Positions 1 to 10,511 are shown, counted from the first letter of the stretch. The stretch: 64,000 bases of DNA from Nocardioides sp. (GCF_030150155.1 NZ_JASLGR010000021.1:40017-104016); one strand, 5' to 3'. Translations and numbers: made by a program. Notes: generated by a model not told the origin, from the letters alone.

Positions 1-143
1 CCGAGGATCTCGGTGAAGGCGCGGATCCGGTCCAGGGAGGGCTCCAGCCGGGTCTCGGGCCAGCGCGAGAGCAGCGCCTCCTCGGCCTCGGCGAAGGTCT
101 GAGCGGGGCGTGCTGCGACGTGCTCTTCGGGAAGTTCAGTCAT
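1..143 (-). CDS. folC: Folylpolyglutamate synthase / dihydrofolate synthase, N-terminal fragment (runs off the left edge)
   Basis: Only the first 47 codons are inside the window; translation starts at the ATG whose complement lies at 141-143. The visible peptide begins MTELPEEHVAARPAQTFAEA and continues with a segment like RWPETRLEPSLDRI, which matches the start of actinobacterial FolC (ATP-dependent addition of glutamate to folates, Mur-ligase family). ATP- and folate-binding motifs would lie outside. In many actinobacteria folC follows valS on the same strand; here the two are divergent and share a 78-nt gap. The family call rests on the short N-terminal signature only. Confidence 0.75.
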   Translation of the reverse strand, partial: MTELPEEHVAARPAQTFAEAEEALLSRWPETRLEPSLDRIRAFTEIL

Positions 144-183
144 GACGCGGTTCAGTCTAGGTGCGCGCGTGCGAGCAACCTGA

Positions 184-221
184 TTCGTCGTAGCACTGTG
201 AGGACCCTAGGATTTCGCCTT
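184..221 (+). promoter_or_regulatory. Probable leaderless promoter of valS
   Basis: A TAGGAT box at 208-213 lies 8 nt before the valS ATG at 222, and TTCGTC at 184-189 is 18 nt upstream of it. No Shine-Dalgarno sequence precedes the ATG. The same TANNNT-to-start arrangement recurs at many genes in this window, which supports the reading. Confidence 0.45.
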
Positions 222-2843
222 ATGACCGAGAATCTGAGCGAGACCGCCGAACAGTCTGGGACCCCGACCGCCACCAGCGGCGCGGCCGTACCGGACAAGG
301 CGGCGCTCGAAGGTCTCGAAGCGAAGTGGTCCGCGGCCTGGAAGGACGACGAGACCTACGCCTTCGACCGCACCCAGCCGCGGGAGAACGTCTACTCGAT
401 CGACACTCCCCCGCCGACCGTGTCGGGCTCACTGCACGTCGGTCACGTCTTCTCCTACACCCACACCGACCTGATGGCCCGGTTCAACCGGATGCGCGGC
501 AAGGCCGTCTTCTACCCGATCGGCTGGGACGACAACGGCCTGCCGACCGAGCGCCGGGTGCAGAACTACTACGGCGTGCGGTGTGACGCCTCGCTGCCCT
601 ACGACCCCGACTTCACCCCTCCGGAGAAGCCCGGCTCGCGCCAGGTCTCGATCAGCCGCCCCAACTTCGTCGCGCTGTGCAACGAGCTGGTCGAGCAGGA
701 CGAGGCGGTCTTCGAGGCGCTGTGGCGCACGCTGGGCCTCTCCTTCGACTGGAACTACCAGTACACGACGATCGGACAGAAGTCCCAGGTCGCCAGCCAG
801 AAGGCGTTCCTGCGCAACGTCGCCCGCGGCGAGGCGTACCTGCAGGAGGCCCCCACGCTGTGGGACGTCACCTTCCAGACCGCCGTCGCTCAGGCCGAGC
901 TGGAGGCCCGGGAGTACCCCGGTGCCTACCACCGGGTCGCCTTCCACGCACCCGACGGGTCCGACATCTTCATCGAGACCACGCGTCCGGAGCTGATCGC
1001 CTCCTGCGTCGCCCTGATCGCCCACCCCGACGACGAGCGCTACCAGCCGCTCTTCGGCACCACCGTCACCTCGCCGATCTTCGGCGTCGAGGTCCCCGTC
1101 GTGGCCCACCCCGCCGCCGAGCCCGACAAGGGCGCCGGCATCGCGATGTGCTGCACCTTCGGTGACCTCACCGACGTGCAGTGGTGGCGCGAGCTCCAGC
1201 TCCCGGTGCGCACCCTGATCGGCCGCGACGGCCGCTTCACCGCCGAGACGCCCGAGTGGCTCACCTCCGACGCTGCGGTGACGGCGTACGACGATCTCAA
1301 GGGCAAGACCCCGCACAGCGCCCGCGAGGCGATGGTCGCCAAGCTCCGTGAGAGCGGCGACCTCGACGGCGAGCCGAAGCCGACCCAGCGGATGGCGAAC
1401 TTCTACGAGAAGGGCGACAAGCCGCTCGAGATCGTCTCCACCCGTCAGTGGTACATCCGCAACGGTGGCCGCGACGCCGACCTGCGCGAGCACCTGCTGG
1501 AGGCCGGCCGCACGATCCAGTGGCTGCCCGCCCACATGCAGCACCGCTACGACAACTGGGTCAGCGGCCTCAACGGCGACTGGCTGATCTCGCGCCAGCG
1601 CTACTTCGGCATCCCGTTCCCGGTCTGGTACACCCTCGACGCCGAGGGCGAGCCCGACTACACGAACCCGATCCTGCCGACAGAGGCGCAGCTGCCGATC
1701 GACCCGTCGACCGACGTGCCCGAAGGCTTCACCGCCGACCAGCGCGGCGTTGCCGGCGGCTTCATCGGCGACCCGGACGTGATGGACACCTGGGCGACCT
1801 CCTCCCTCACTCCGCAGATCGCCGGCGGCTGGGGCAGCGACGACGACCTGTTCGAGCGGGTCTTCCCGATGGACCTGTGCACGCAGGGTCACGACATCAT
1901 CCGGACCTGGCTGTTCAGCCGCGTGGTCCGCTCCAACGCCGAGAACGGCGTGGTGCCGTGGAAGACGGCGATGCTCTCGGGCTGGATCCTGGACCCGGAC
2001 CGCAAGAAGATGTCGAAGTCCAAGGGCAACGTCGTCGTCCCGACCGAGATCCTGGACAAGTTCGGTGCCGACGCCGTCCGCTGGCGTGCCGCCCTGGCCC
2101 GTCCGGGTCTGGACTCGCCCTTCGACGAGACCCAGATGAAGGTCGGCCGCCGACTCGCGCTGAAGGTGCTCAACGCCTCGAAGTTCGTGCTCGGCTCGGT
2201 CAACGCCACCGAGCTGAACAACGTCGCGATCGCCGAGGCGGTCGACACCGCCCTGATCGCGCGGCTCAAGGACGTCATCGAGACGGCCACGTCGGCGTTC
2301 GAGGCCTACGACTACACCAGTGCCCTGGAGGCCGCGGAGAAGTTCTTCTGGGAGTTCTGCGACGACTACGTGGAGCTGGTCAAGGAGCGTGCGTACGACG
2401 TCGACGGTGGCTGGGCCTCGGCCTCGGCCAAGGCCGCCCTCGCCGCGGCGCTGCACGTCCAGCTGCGTCTGCTGGCGCCGTTCCTGCCCTACGCCACCGA
2501 AGAGGTCTGGTCCTGGTGGCAGGAGGGCTCGGTGCACCGTGCCTCGTGGCCCGAGGCGATCGAGCTGGGCTCGGCCGCAGCCGCCGACGCCAGCATCCTC
2601 GACGGCGTCGCCGCAGCGCTCAAGGGCCTGCGCGGGGTGAAGTCGCAGGCGAAGGTCTCGATGCGCACCGAGCTCGCCTCGGCCACCATCACCGGCCCCG
2701 CCGCGCTGATCTCCGGTGCCGAGAAGGCCGTCGATGACCTGCGCAAGGCCGCCCGGGTCGTGGGCGAGCTGACCTTCGTCACCGACGACAGCCTGACCGA
2801 GCTGGCCGTCACGGCCGAGATCGTGCCGGCCGAGGAGAGCTGA
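222..2843 (+). CDS. valS: Valyl-tRNA synthetase
   Basis: This 873-residue class I aminoacyl-tRNA synthetase charges tRNA-Val with valine in the cytoplasm. The HIGH signature appears as HVGH at residues 72-75 and KMSKS is intact at about 596-600. The large insert between them contains the CP1 editing domain (ETTRPE region), and the C-terminal third is the helical anticodon-binding domain. Length is similar to other actinobacterial ValS proteins. The reading frame is open further upstream, but I chose ATG 222 because residues before it do not resemble ValS and a TANNNT box sits 8 nt upstream, giving a leaderless start. It is divergent from folC and followed by a strong hairpin. Confidence 0.96.
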   Translation: MTENLSETAEQSGTPTATSGAAVPDKAALEGLEAKWSAAWKDDETYAFDRTQPRENVYSIDTPPPTVSGSLHVGHVFSYTHTDLMARFNRMRGKAVFYPIGWDDNGLPTERRVQNYYGVRCDASLPYDPDFTPPEKPGSRQVSISRPNFVALCNELVEQDEAVFEALWRTLGLSFDWNYQYTTIGQKSQVASQKAFLRNVARGEAYLQEAPTLWDVTFQTAVAQAELEAREYPGAYHRVAFHAPDGSDIFIETTRPELIASCVALIAHPDDERYQPLFGTTVTSPIFGVEVPVVAHPAAEPDKGAGIAMCCTFGDLTDVQWWRELQLPVRTLIGRDGRFTAETPEWLTSDAAVTAYDDLKGKTPHSAREAMVAKLRESGDLDGEPKPTQRMANFYEKGDKPLEIVSTRQWYIRNGGRDADLREHLLEAGRTIQWLPAHMQHRYDNWVSGLNGDWLISRQRYFGIPFPVWYTLDAEGEPDYTNPILPTEAQLPIDPSTDVPEGFTADQRGVAGGFIGDPDVMDTWATSSLTPQIAGGWGSDDDLFERVFPMDLCTQGHDIIRTWLFSRVVRSNAENGVVPWKTAMLSGWILDPDRKKMSKSKGNVVVPTEILDKFGADAVRWRAALARPGLDSPFDETQMKVGRRLALKVLNASKFVLGSVNATELNNVAIAEAVDTALIARLKDVIETATSAFEAYDYTSALEAAEKFFWEFCDDYVELVKERAYDVDGGWASASAKAALAAALHVQLRLLAPFLPYATEEVWSWWQEGSVHRASWPEAIELGSAAAADASILDGVAAALKGLRGVKSQAKVSMRTELASATITGPAALISGAEKAVDDLRKAARVVGELTFVTDDSLTELAVTAEIVPAEES

Positions 2844-2860
2844 GCCTCCCCGTCCGACGA

Positions 2861-2890
2861 CGAGGCCCCCACCTTCGGGTGGGGGCCTCG
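2861..2890 (+). terminator. Hairpin terminator after valS
   Basis: A 12-bp perfect stem, CGAGGCCCCCAC paired with GTGGGGGCCTCG around a CTTCGG-type loop, begins 17 nt after the valS stop. No long U-tract follows, as is usual in high-GC actinobacteria. It may also act for the convergent gene ending at 2974. Confidence 0.8.
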
Positions 2891-2973
2891 TGTCGTTGAG
2901 AGGGTCCTCTGTCGTTAAGAGGTCGTCGGCAGGTCGTCGAGACCGTCGGCGAGGGTGGCGCCCCTCAGGGGCG

Positions 2974-3966
2974 TCAGCTACGGCCCTTGGCCTTGCCGTT
3001 ACCGCGTCCGTGGCCACGCCACGAGTCAGTGGAGGAGTCGTTGCTGGCCGAGGCCGAGGGGGTCGCGCTGGCGCTGGCCGAGGCGGACGAGCCGTTGCCC
3101 TTCCCCTTCGACTTGCCCTGGGACTTGCCCTGTGAGGAGCCCTTGTCCGAGCCGTTGCTCCCCCACGCCTTGGTCGAGTCGCTTCCCCAGCGTCCACCGC
3201 GGTTGTTGCCGCTGCTGGCGCTGGCGCTCGGGCTCGCACTGGGGCTGGCGCCGGAGGTGGCCGACGGCGACGCCGAGGCGCTGCCCTTCTGGCCCGGCCG
3301 GCCCCGCGAGTTCTCCTTGCCCTTCTGGGAGCGGGTGTCGCTCGAGGCGCTGGGCGAGCCCGAGTCCGAGGGCGAGGCCGACGGGTCGTCGGAGGTCGAG
3401 GGGCTGGCCTCCTCGCTCGCCTCGGGCGTCGCGGTGGAGGTGGTGTCGGTGCTCAGCGCGGTCGGGCTGGTGTAGCTGCTGCTGAACAGGGCGGTGACGC
3501 TGTGCACCGAGGTGGAGGCCGGCTCGGCGACGCTGGTCAGGACGCCATCGACGACCTGGGTGACCAGGGTGGTCGCGCCGGTCAGCACCTCACCGGTCAG
3601 GCCGGAGACGGAGTTGAGGGTCTGGGTGACCATCTTGACCGGGTCGTGGACCAGGGCACCCGGGACCCCCGAGGCAGCGGCGAGCTGGTCGGCGCTGCGC
3701 TCCACGGTGCCGACGGCGACCATGTGGGTCACGACCTGGTCGGTGATCACCGAGCCGGGACCCCCGTGCCGCGAGCGCAGCTGCGCGTCGTGGGCGTCGA
3801 TCACCTGCTGGGGCAACGGTGCGAGCACCGCTCCCCCGATCACCGACTGCGCCGGAGCCACGAAGAGGCTGGCCGCGTCGGTGCGCAAGGCGTGGGCCAA
3901 CAGACCGAGCGTGACCACGGCGAGCACGAAGAAGGCCGCGAGTGGGCCACGCTGCTCCGTCGTCAT
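2974..3966 (-). CDS. Membrane-anchored protein with long Ser/Gly-rich tail, unknown function
   Basis: This 330-residue protein is not recognised. It starts MTTEQRGPLAAFFVLAVVTL, so a hydrophobic segment at about residues 9-27 acts as a signal anchor. Residues 30-190 form a moderately conserved-looking extracellular part without cysteines. From about 190 to the end the sequence is low complexity, rich in Ser, Ala, Pro and Gly (runs such as SASASPSAT), then Lys/Gly-rich. The ATG at 3966 is preceded by GGGAGGTGA, a good ribosome binding site, which rules out the longer frame. It lies between the valS terminator and clpX and seems monocistronic. A cell-wall-spanning role is possible but not shown. 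Confidence 0.7.
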   Translation of the reverse strand: MTTEQRGPLAAFFVLAVVTLGLLAHALRTDAASLFVAPAQSVIGGAVLAPLPQQVIDAHDAQLRSRHGGPGSVITDQVVTHMVAVGTVERSADQLAAASGVPGALVHDPVKMVTQTLNSVSGLTGEVLTGATTLVTQVVDGVLTSVAEPASTSVHSVTALFSSSYTSPTALSTDTTSTATPEASEEASPSTSDDPSASPSDSGSPSASSDTRSQKGKENSRGRPGQKGSASASPSATSGASPSASPSASASSGNNRGGRWGSDSTKAWGSNGSDKGSSQGKSQGKSKGKGNGSSASASASATPSASASNDSSTDSWRGHGRGNGKAKGRS

Positions 3967-3993
3967 CCTGGTCACCTCCCGAGTGGTCACGAC

Positions 3994-3999
3994 AATGTA
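3994..3999 (-). promoter_or_regulatory. Possible -10 box for the Ser-rich membrane protein
   Basis: On the minus strand TACATT lies 28 nt upstream of the ATG at 3966. A -35 element could not be assigned with certainty. This is a weak call based on pattern only. Confidence 0.25.
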
Positions 4000-4084
4000 C
4001 GACAAGTGTCCCAGGCGTGACCGGATGGCGCTAACCCCGCCCAAACGAAATAGCCCAGATGGACTATGCCGTTCTAGTCGTGCG

Positions 4085-5374
<1,290 letters not shown>

Positions 5375-5452
5375 GGTCGGACTCCTTCGAATGGGTAAAA
5401 CGGTCGTGCTGCGGGAAGTGGGATGGGCCCTCGGCCCAGCCGTCTGACGGTA

Positions 5453-5487
5453 CCCCGTGGGTGGCACCGAGGTGTCCACCCACGGGG
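5453..5487 (-). terminator. Hairpin terminator after clpP1-clpP2
   Basis: Perfect 12-bp stem, CCCCGTGGGTGG (5453-5464) with CCACCCACGGGG (5476-5487) and an 11-nt loop, starting 8 nt after the clpP2 stop. It separates the clpP pair from clpX. Confidence 0.75.
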
Positions 5488-5495
5488 TGCGTGTC

Positions 5496-6101
5496 TCAGG
5501 CCAGGGCCGGGGTCTTGAGCGAGTCGAGGACCGAGTCGATCAGGCCGTACTCGACGGCGTCGGCGGCGGTGAGGATCTTGTCACGCTCGATGTCGTGGCT
5601 GACCTCCTCGACCGACTTGCCCGAGTGGTCGGCGAGCATCTTCTCGAGCAGGGACCGCATCCGCAGGATCTCGTTGGCCTGGATCTCGATGTCGGTGGTC
5701 TGACCGAACGTGCCCTCGGTGTAGGGCTGGTGGATCAGGATCCGGCTGTTGGGCAGCGCGAGCCGCTTGCCGGGCGCACCGGCGGCGAGCAGGACCGCGG
5801 CCGCGGAGGCGGCCTGGCCGATGCAGACCGTCTGCACGTCGGGCTTGATGAACTGGATGGTGTCGTAGATCGCCGTCAGCGCGGTGAACGAGCCACCCGG
5901 GGAGTTGATGTAGATCGAGATGTCCTGGTCGGGGTTCATCGACTGCAGGCACAGCAGCTGGGCGATGATCGCGTTGGCGACGTCGTCGGAGATCGGCGTG
6001 CCGAGGTAGATGATCCGGTCCTCGAAGAGCTTCGCCCAGGGGTCGACCCGGCGGAAGCCATAGGAGGTGCGCTCTTCCCACTGCGGGATGTAGTAGTTCA
6101 T
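5496..6101 (-). CDS. clpP2: ATP-dependent Clp protease proteolytic subunit 2
   Basis: Serine peptidase of family S14, 201 residues. The catalytic serine lies in IGQAASAAAVLL and the histidine in ILIHQPYTEG, with the aspartate in the C-terminal region near DKILTAADAVEYGLID. The start is the ATG at 6101 (MNYYIPQWEERTSYGF), 10 nt after the clpP1 stop with GAGGGACC just before it; the frame remains open upstream only as an overlap of clpP1. In actinobacteria ClpP1 and ClpP2 form a mixed tetradecamer that works with ClpX or ClpC. It is co-transcribed with clpP1. Confidence 0.95.
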   Translation of the reverse strand: MNYYIPQWEERTSYGFRRVDPWAKLFEDRIIYLGTPISDDVANAIIAQLLCLQSMNPDQDISIYINSPGGSFTALTAIYDTIQFIKPDVQTVCIGQAASAAAVLLAAGAPGKRLALPNSRILIHQPYTEGTFGQTTDIEIQANEILRMRSLLEKMLADHSGKSVEEVSHDIERDKILTAADAVEYGLIDSVLDSLKTPALA

Positions 6102-6111
6102 CGGTGGTCCC

Positions 6112-6687
6112 TCAGTTCTGGGTCTGGGCCTGGGCGGCGTTGGTGACGACGTGGTCGACGAGTCCGTAGTCCTTGGCCTCGTCGGCGGAGAACCAGCGGT
6201 CGCGCTCGGCGTCCTCGCGGACCTGCTCGACGGACTTGCCGGTGCGCTCGGCGATGACGCCCAGGAGCGTCGCCTTGAGCTTCTTGGACTCCTCGGCCTG
6301 GATCTTGATGTCCGAGGCCGAGCCACCGATGCCCGACGAGGTCTGGTGCATCATGATCCGGCTGTGCGGCAGCGCGAAGCGCTTGCCCGGGGCACCGGCG
6401 CAGAGCAGGAACTGCCCCATCGAGGCGGCCATGCCGACGGAGATGGTGACGACATCGTTGGGGATGTAGTTCATCGTGTCGTAGACCATCATGCCGGCGT
6501 CGACGGAGCCGCCCGGCGAGTGGATGTGCAGGTAGATGTCCGCCTTGGGGTCAGCGGCCGAAAGCAGCAGAAGCTGCTTGTGCAGCTTCATCGTGTTCTC
6601 GTCGCGCACCTCACCGGCGAGGAAGACGATGCGCTCCTTGAGCAGGCGGTTGTCCAGATCCTCGGCGAGGAAGTTCGTCTCAGTCAC
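6112..6687 (-). CDS. clpP1: ATP-dependent Clp protease proteolytic subunit 1
   Basis: Second S14 serine peptidase, 191 residues, partner of ClpP2. The catalytic Ser is in SVGMAASMGQFLL, the His in RIMMHQTSSG, and the Asp in the DRWFSADEAKDYGLVD region. The start is GTG at 6687; TAGGTT lies 6 nt before it and there is no ribosome binding site, so the mRNA is probably leaderless. The gene is first of a clpP1-clpP2 unit ending at the hairpin at 5453-5487. Confidence 0.95.
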   Translation of the reverse strand: MTETNFLAEDLDNRLLKERIVFLAGEVRDENTMKLHKQLLLLSAADPKADIYLHIHSPGGSVDAGMMVYDTMNYIPNDVVTISVGMAASMGQFLLCAGAPGKRFALPHSRIMMHQTSSGIGGSASDIKIQAEESKKLKATLLGVIAERTGKSVEQVREDAERDRWFSADEAKDYGLVDHVVTNAAQAQTQN

Positions 6688-6779
6688 AAGCCCAACCTAG
6701 TCGGGCCGACCCCCACTTCCACGGGATCTCGGCCCCTGTTCGCCGACAGCAGACACCCGGTCCGTCGCCACGCGCAGGC

Positions 6780-7628
6780 TCAGACCAGCCAGCGCAGCAG
6801 GGCGTCGTGCACCTCGGGGTGGTTGGTCAACGGATGCTCGAGCCCGTCGACCTCGAAGCGCTCCCCGGTCGGGAACAGGTCGACCAGCCGCCGTCCGCGC
6901 GGTGAGGCCCGGTGCCGGAACCAGAGCACGTTGCCCAGCAGCCTCCCCCACGGGTGCGGTCGCGCGACCCGGGAGTCGGCCACCACCAGGTAGTCGACGT
7001 GGTCCAGCGCCGGTGCGTCGAGCACCTCCGGGGGCAGCACCGCGATCCCCGCCAGGACCTCGTCGGCGCGTCGGGCCATGCCCCCGGTGACGGCGTCGGT
7101 CCGGGTCCCGGCGGTCGGGGTGCCGAGCGTGATCACCTCGGAGACCAGGTCGCTCCACGGCTGGTGCGCGAGCGCCCGTACGCCGAGCGCGGAGCGCACC
7201 ACCAGCCCGCCGTTCCCCTGGGCCACCACGACGATCCGGCGCAGCGGCCCCGGCCAGCCGTCCACGACGGCCTGCACCAGCGCACTCAGCTCGACCGCCG
7301 CCTCCGCCGTCGCCGCTCCGGCACGGTGACGCAGCTCCAGCACCGGCCAACCCAGCACGTCGGCCACCCGCACCGGGTACGACGATCCGGTGGCCGCCTC
7401 GCCGCGGCGCCAGATCGACTCGCTCTCCCCCGAGGCCGGCACGAAAACGGCCAGACACTCACGTGCCGGTGCCCTGCCGAACGCCGCGGCGAGTCCGGCA
7501 GCGTCGACCGGCCGGTCCTGCCCGGCCCAGCGCCACACGATCGCACGGCCCTGCGGGTCACCGGGGCCACCGACGACCCGCACCAGGGCGGTGAGCGCAT
7601 CCAGGGCGCCCAGGATCCGTGGCCGCAT
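6780..7628 (-). CDS. PGAP1/esterase-like alpha/beta hydrolase lacking the nucleophile serine
   Basis: This 282-residue protein resembles actinobacterial lipase/esterase-like alpha/beta hydrolases. The strand RRIVVVAQGNGGLVVRSAL at about residues 130-148 occupies the nucleophile elbow position, where family members carry a G-H-S-x-G-G type motif; here it reads AQGNGG, so the serine is replaced by glycine. A histidine near the C-terminus (LTNHPEVHDALLRWLV) and an acid in VVADSRV remain. No signal peptide is visible. Its ATG overlaps the stop of the upstream LuxR-type regulator (TGATG), implying translational coupling. It may be a pseudoenzyme or a binding protein working with that regulator; catalytic activity is doubtful. 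Confidence 0.65.
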   Translation of the reverse strand: MRPRILGALDALTALVRVVGGPGDPQGRAIVWRWAGQDRPVDAAGLAAAFGRAPARECLAVFVPASGESESIWRRGEAATGSSYPVRVADVLGWPVLELRHRAGAATAEAAVELSALVQAVVDGWPGPLRRIVVVAQGNGGLVVRSALGVRALAHQPWSDLVSEVITLGTPTAGTRTDAVTGGMARRADEVLAGIAVLPPEVLDAPALDHVDYLVVADSRVARPHPWGRLLGNVLWFRHRASPRGRRLVDLFPTGERFEVDGLEHPLTNHPEVHDALLRWLV

Positions 7629-10438
7629 CACGCCTCCAGCGCCAGAGCGAGGTCGGCACGGCCGACGATGCCGAGCTTGCGGTAGGCCCGGGAGAGGTGG
7701 ACCTCGACGGTCTTGGTGGTGATGTAGAGCCGTTGGGCGATGTCACGGTTGCGCAGCCCCTGCACCGCCAGCTCGCAGACCCGCAGCTCGGAGGCGGTCA
7801 AGGCACCGGAGCCGAAGAGGTCGAGCCGACCTGCCCTGACCCCGGCAGCCGCCAGCTCGCTGTCAGCCAGGGCGACGAAGTGGCCGGCGTGGACCTGCTC
7901 GGCCCACCAGCGCGCCTGGCGCAGGTGCTCGCGGGCCTCGGCACGCTGCCCGGTGCGGCGCAGGAAGGCGCCGTACGCCATCCGTGCCATCACCTCGTGC
8001 AGCCGCCCCTCGACGCTCTGCGCCACCTCGACCGAGCGCTCCAGCATCGCCCGGGAGTGCTCCGCGTCCTCGCCGACCACGCCGGCCAGGTGGAGCGCCT
8101 CGGCCAGCAGGGTCGCCGCACCGGCCTGCTCGCACAGCGCCAGGTGCTCGGCGGCCATCGCCCGGGCCTCCTCGACCCGGCCCAAGGTCCACAGCGCCGT
8201 GATCGCCGGGGCCCGCCAGGCCACCCAGGTGGGCGAGTCGCAGTCGAGCTCGGCGACCAGGCGGCCGAGGTAGAGCGCCGAGGCGAGCGCGCCCTCGTCG
8301 TCACCGGCGAGCTGGCGGACCACGGCCCGGCAGAAGGCGAGCATCGACATCCCCTCGATCGGGGCGTCGGCGCCGGACTCCTCGGGGAACGGCGCCAGCA
8401 GCGCCATCGCCTCCTCGACCCGGCCCTGGAAGGCCAGCGCCTGGGCCAGCCCTCCCCCGGCGAGGGTCTCCACCAGCACGCCGCCGTTGAGCGCGCGACC
8501 GTGCTCCAGCATCGCCCGGAACCGGCTCTCGGCCTCGATCAGGTCCCCACTCCACAGCTCGACCGAGCCGCGGACGAAGGTGGCGCTGAGGAAGCCGACC
8601 ATCGACCCGTTGGCGGCGGCCTTGGCGAAGCCGTCGTCGGTGAGTCGGCGGACCTCGGTGAGCCGCCCCATCGCCGCCAGCAGGAGACGCGGCCAGACCC
8701 ACTCGGTCGACTCGGGTGACTGGTCGCTGGTCGGCCAGTCGCCGATCACCTTCTCGGCGAGGTCGAAGAGCACCGTGGCGGGCTGGTTGGCCGCCGAGGC
8801 CGCCATCATCTGCTGGATCAGGAAGAGCCGCTCCCCGCGGGTGCTCCCGGTCAGGTCGGTGCGGGCCGCCAGCAGGCGGCGTGCCTCGACCCGGCGCTCG
8901 GAGACCAGCATCGCGGTGCCGACGAAGGCCGCCTCGACCTCCAGCTCCAGCTCGCTGTCGGTGCCGCGCAGCGCGTCGCAGGCCTCGGCCAGCACGTCGG
9001 CCGCGAGCGCATGGAAGCCGGCGTAGGCGTAGGCCCGGGCCAGGGCGAGCGCCGCCTCGGCCCGGTCCTCGGGTGCGGTGACCACGGCGAGCGCCCGGTC
9101 CAGGGTCTCCACGCAGGCCGCGTCGAGGGTCCGCATCTCGGCCAGCCCCTGGTCCAGCAGCAGGCGGGGCAGCTCGGCGGCGGTAGGCGGCTCGGCCACC
9201 GCCCGGCGCAGCAGTGCCACCGCTGACTGCGGGGCACCGGCGTCGAGGGCGTCGCGCCCGGCCCGGGCCAGCACGTCGGCCGCCGTACAGTCGCCGGTCG
9301 GCTCGGCCGAGAGCAGCTGGGCGGCAGCGGCGTTGAGGTCGGTCCCGGCGAGCAGCGCTGCCGCGCGCCGGTGGAGCGCCTCACGGGTGTCGTGCCCGAT
9401 CGTCGCGTACGTCGCCGAGCGCAGCAGCCCGTGCCGGAACGTCGGTGCTCCCTCGGCAGCGAAGATCCCCGCGGCCCGGAGCCGGTCGGCAGCCAGCGCC
9501 GCTGTCTCCAGGTCGGTCCCGGCCAGGGCGGCGGCCAGGGTCAGCGTGGATCCGTCCAGGATCGCGACGGCGCGGGCCAGGTCGCGCGCGGGCTCAGGCA
9601 ATGCAGCGATCCGCTGCACGACGGCGTCGATCACGGTGCCCGGTACCGCGGCCCGCAGCGCCGCCACCCCCCGCTCGCCGGGGGCCCGCTCGGCCAGCAG
9701 GCGGGCCAGGGCGGTGACCAGGAAGGGGTTGCCGCCGCTGACCTCGTGCGCGGCCTGGGCCACCTCCGCACCGACCTCGCCGCCCCAGCAGGAGGCCAGC
9801 ACGGCGCCGACGGCGGTGGCGGTGAGCGCCTCGGGGCGCAGTACCTCACCGGCGGCGACCACCTCGGCCAGGGCGGGCTGACGGGTCTCGGCGCTCACCT
9901 CCCGGGCGGCGAGCACGACGCCGAGAGTGAGTCCGTCGAGCTGCTCGCGCAGTGAGCCGAGCAGCAGTACCGACTCCTCGTCGGCCCACTGCACGTCGTC
10001 GGCGACCACCAGGACGGGACCGAGCCGGGCCAGCGCTCGCAGCAGCCAGGTCAGGCTGGCGAGCATGTCGCCGAGCTCGACCGGCTCGGCGCTGGAGCCG
10101 ATCAGGTGCTCGACGGCGGTGCGGGCCAGTCCGGTGGAGACGCCGGCGATCTCGGCCGGGGTGAGCCGTTCGAGCTCACGGGTGAAGAGCCGGCGGGCCA
10201 GACCGAACGGCGAGCGCGACTCCAACGGTCCGGCCGAGGCGAGCAGCACCCGCAGGCCGTCGGCGCGGGCGCGTTCGACCAGGGCGGCAAGGAGACTGGA
10301 CTTGCCCGCGCCGGGAGGTCCGAGCAGGCAGAGCTGGGCGCCCTGCCCCGCCTGCACGGCGGTCAGCAGGGCCTGCATCCGTCGCCACTCGGCCTCGCGT
10401 TCGAGCAGGCCGTCGGCGAGCTGCGGGGAGCCCGTCAC
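7628..10438 (-). CDS. LuxR-family transcriptional regulator with N-terminal AAA ATPase (LAL type)
   Basis: A 936-residue regulator. Residues 10-260 hold a nucleotide-binding domain with Walker A GPPGAGKSS near residue 39 and Walker B-like LVVADDVQWADEE near 145. The middle is an Ala/Leu-rich array of helical repeats, likely TPR-like. The last 65 residues form a LuxR-type helix-turn-helix (LTASELRVCELAVQGLRNRD...TTKTVEVHLSRAYRKLGI). This is the architecture of large ATP-binding LuxR regulators (MalT/LAL), which act as ligand-responsive activators. GTG 10438 follows TAGACT by 6 nt, indicating a leaderless start. The downstream hydrolase-like gene overlaps its stop by one nucleotide. Its ligand is unknown. 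Confidence 0.88.
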   Translation of the reverse strand: MTGSPQLADGLLEREAEWRRMQALLTAVQAGQGAQLCLLGPPGAGKSSLLAALVERARADGLRVLLASAGPLESRSPFGLARRLFTRELERLTPAEIAGVSTGLARTAVEHLIGSSAEPVELGDMLASLTWLLRALARLGPVLVVADDVQWADEESVLLLGSLREQLDGLTLGVVLAAREVSAETRQPALAEVVAAGEVLRPEALTATAVGAVLASCWGGEVGAEVAQAAHEVSGGNPFLVTALARLLAERAPGERGVAALRAAVPGTVIDAVVQRIAALPEPARDLARAVAILDGSTLTLAAALAGTDLETAALAADRLRAAGIFAAEGAPTFRHGLLRSATYATIGHDTREALHRRAAALLAGTDLNAAAAQLLSAEPTGDCTAADVLARAGRDALDAGAPQSAVALLRRAVAEPPTAAELPRLLLDQGLAEMRTLDAACVETLDRALAVVTAPEDRAEAALALARAYAYAGFHALAADVLAEACDALRGTDSELELEVEAAFVGTAMLVSERRVEARRLLAARTDLTGSTRGERLFLIQQMMAASAANQPATVLFDLAEKVIGDWPTSDQSPESTEWVWPRLLLAAMGRLTEVRRLTDDGFAKAAANGSMVGFLSATFVRGSVELWSGDLIEAESRFRAMLEHGRALNGGVLVETLAGGGLAQALAFQGRVEEAMALLAPFPEESGADAPIEGMSMLAFCRAVVRQLAGDDEGALASALYLGRLVAELDCDSPTWVAWRAPAITALWTLGRVEEARAMAAEHLALCEQAGAATLLAEALHLAGVVGEDAEHSRAMLERSVEVAQSVEGRLHEVMARMAYGAFLRRTGQRAEAREHLRQARWWAEQVHAGHFVALADSELAAAGVRAGRLDLFGSGALTASELRVCELAVQGLRNRDIAQRLYITTKTVEVHLSRAYRKLGIVGRADLALALEA

Positions 10439-10477
10439 GCGCGCAGTCTAAGCAGCCCAGGCGCCCTGGAGAGGCGA

Positions 10478-10511
10478 ACAACCCCCACGACCGTCGGGTC
10501 GTGGGGGTTGT
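10478..10511 (-). terminator. Hairpin terminator after tig
   Basis: Perfect 15-bp inverted repeat (10478-10492 with 10497-10511), core ACCCCCACGACC, with a GTCG loop, 26 nt downstream of the tig stop and upstream of the LuxR-type gene. One of the strongest hairpins in the window. Confidence 0.85.

Noticed and set aside
429..3239. Minus-strand frame of 936 codons opposite valS
   Set aside because: Antisense shadow of valS; composition is unlike a protein and it has no motifs. The valS frame has all class I synthetase motifs.
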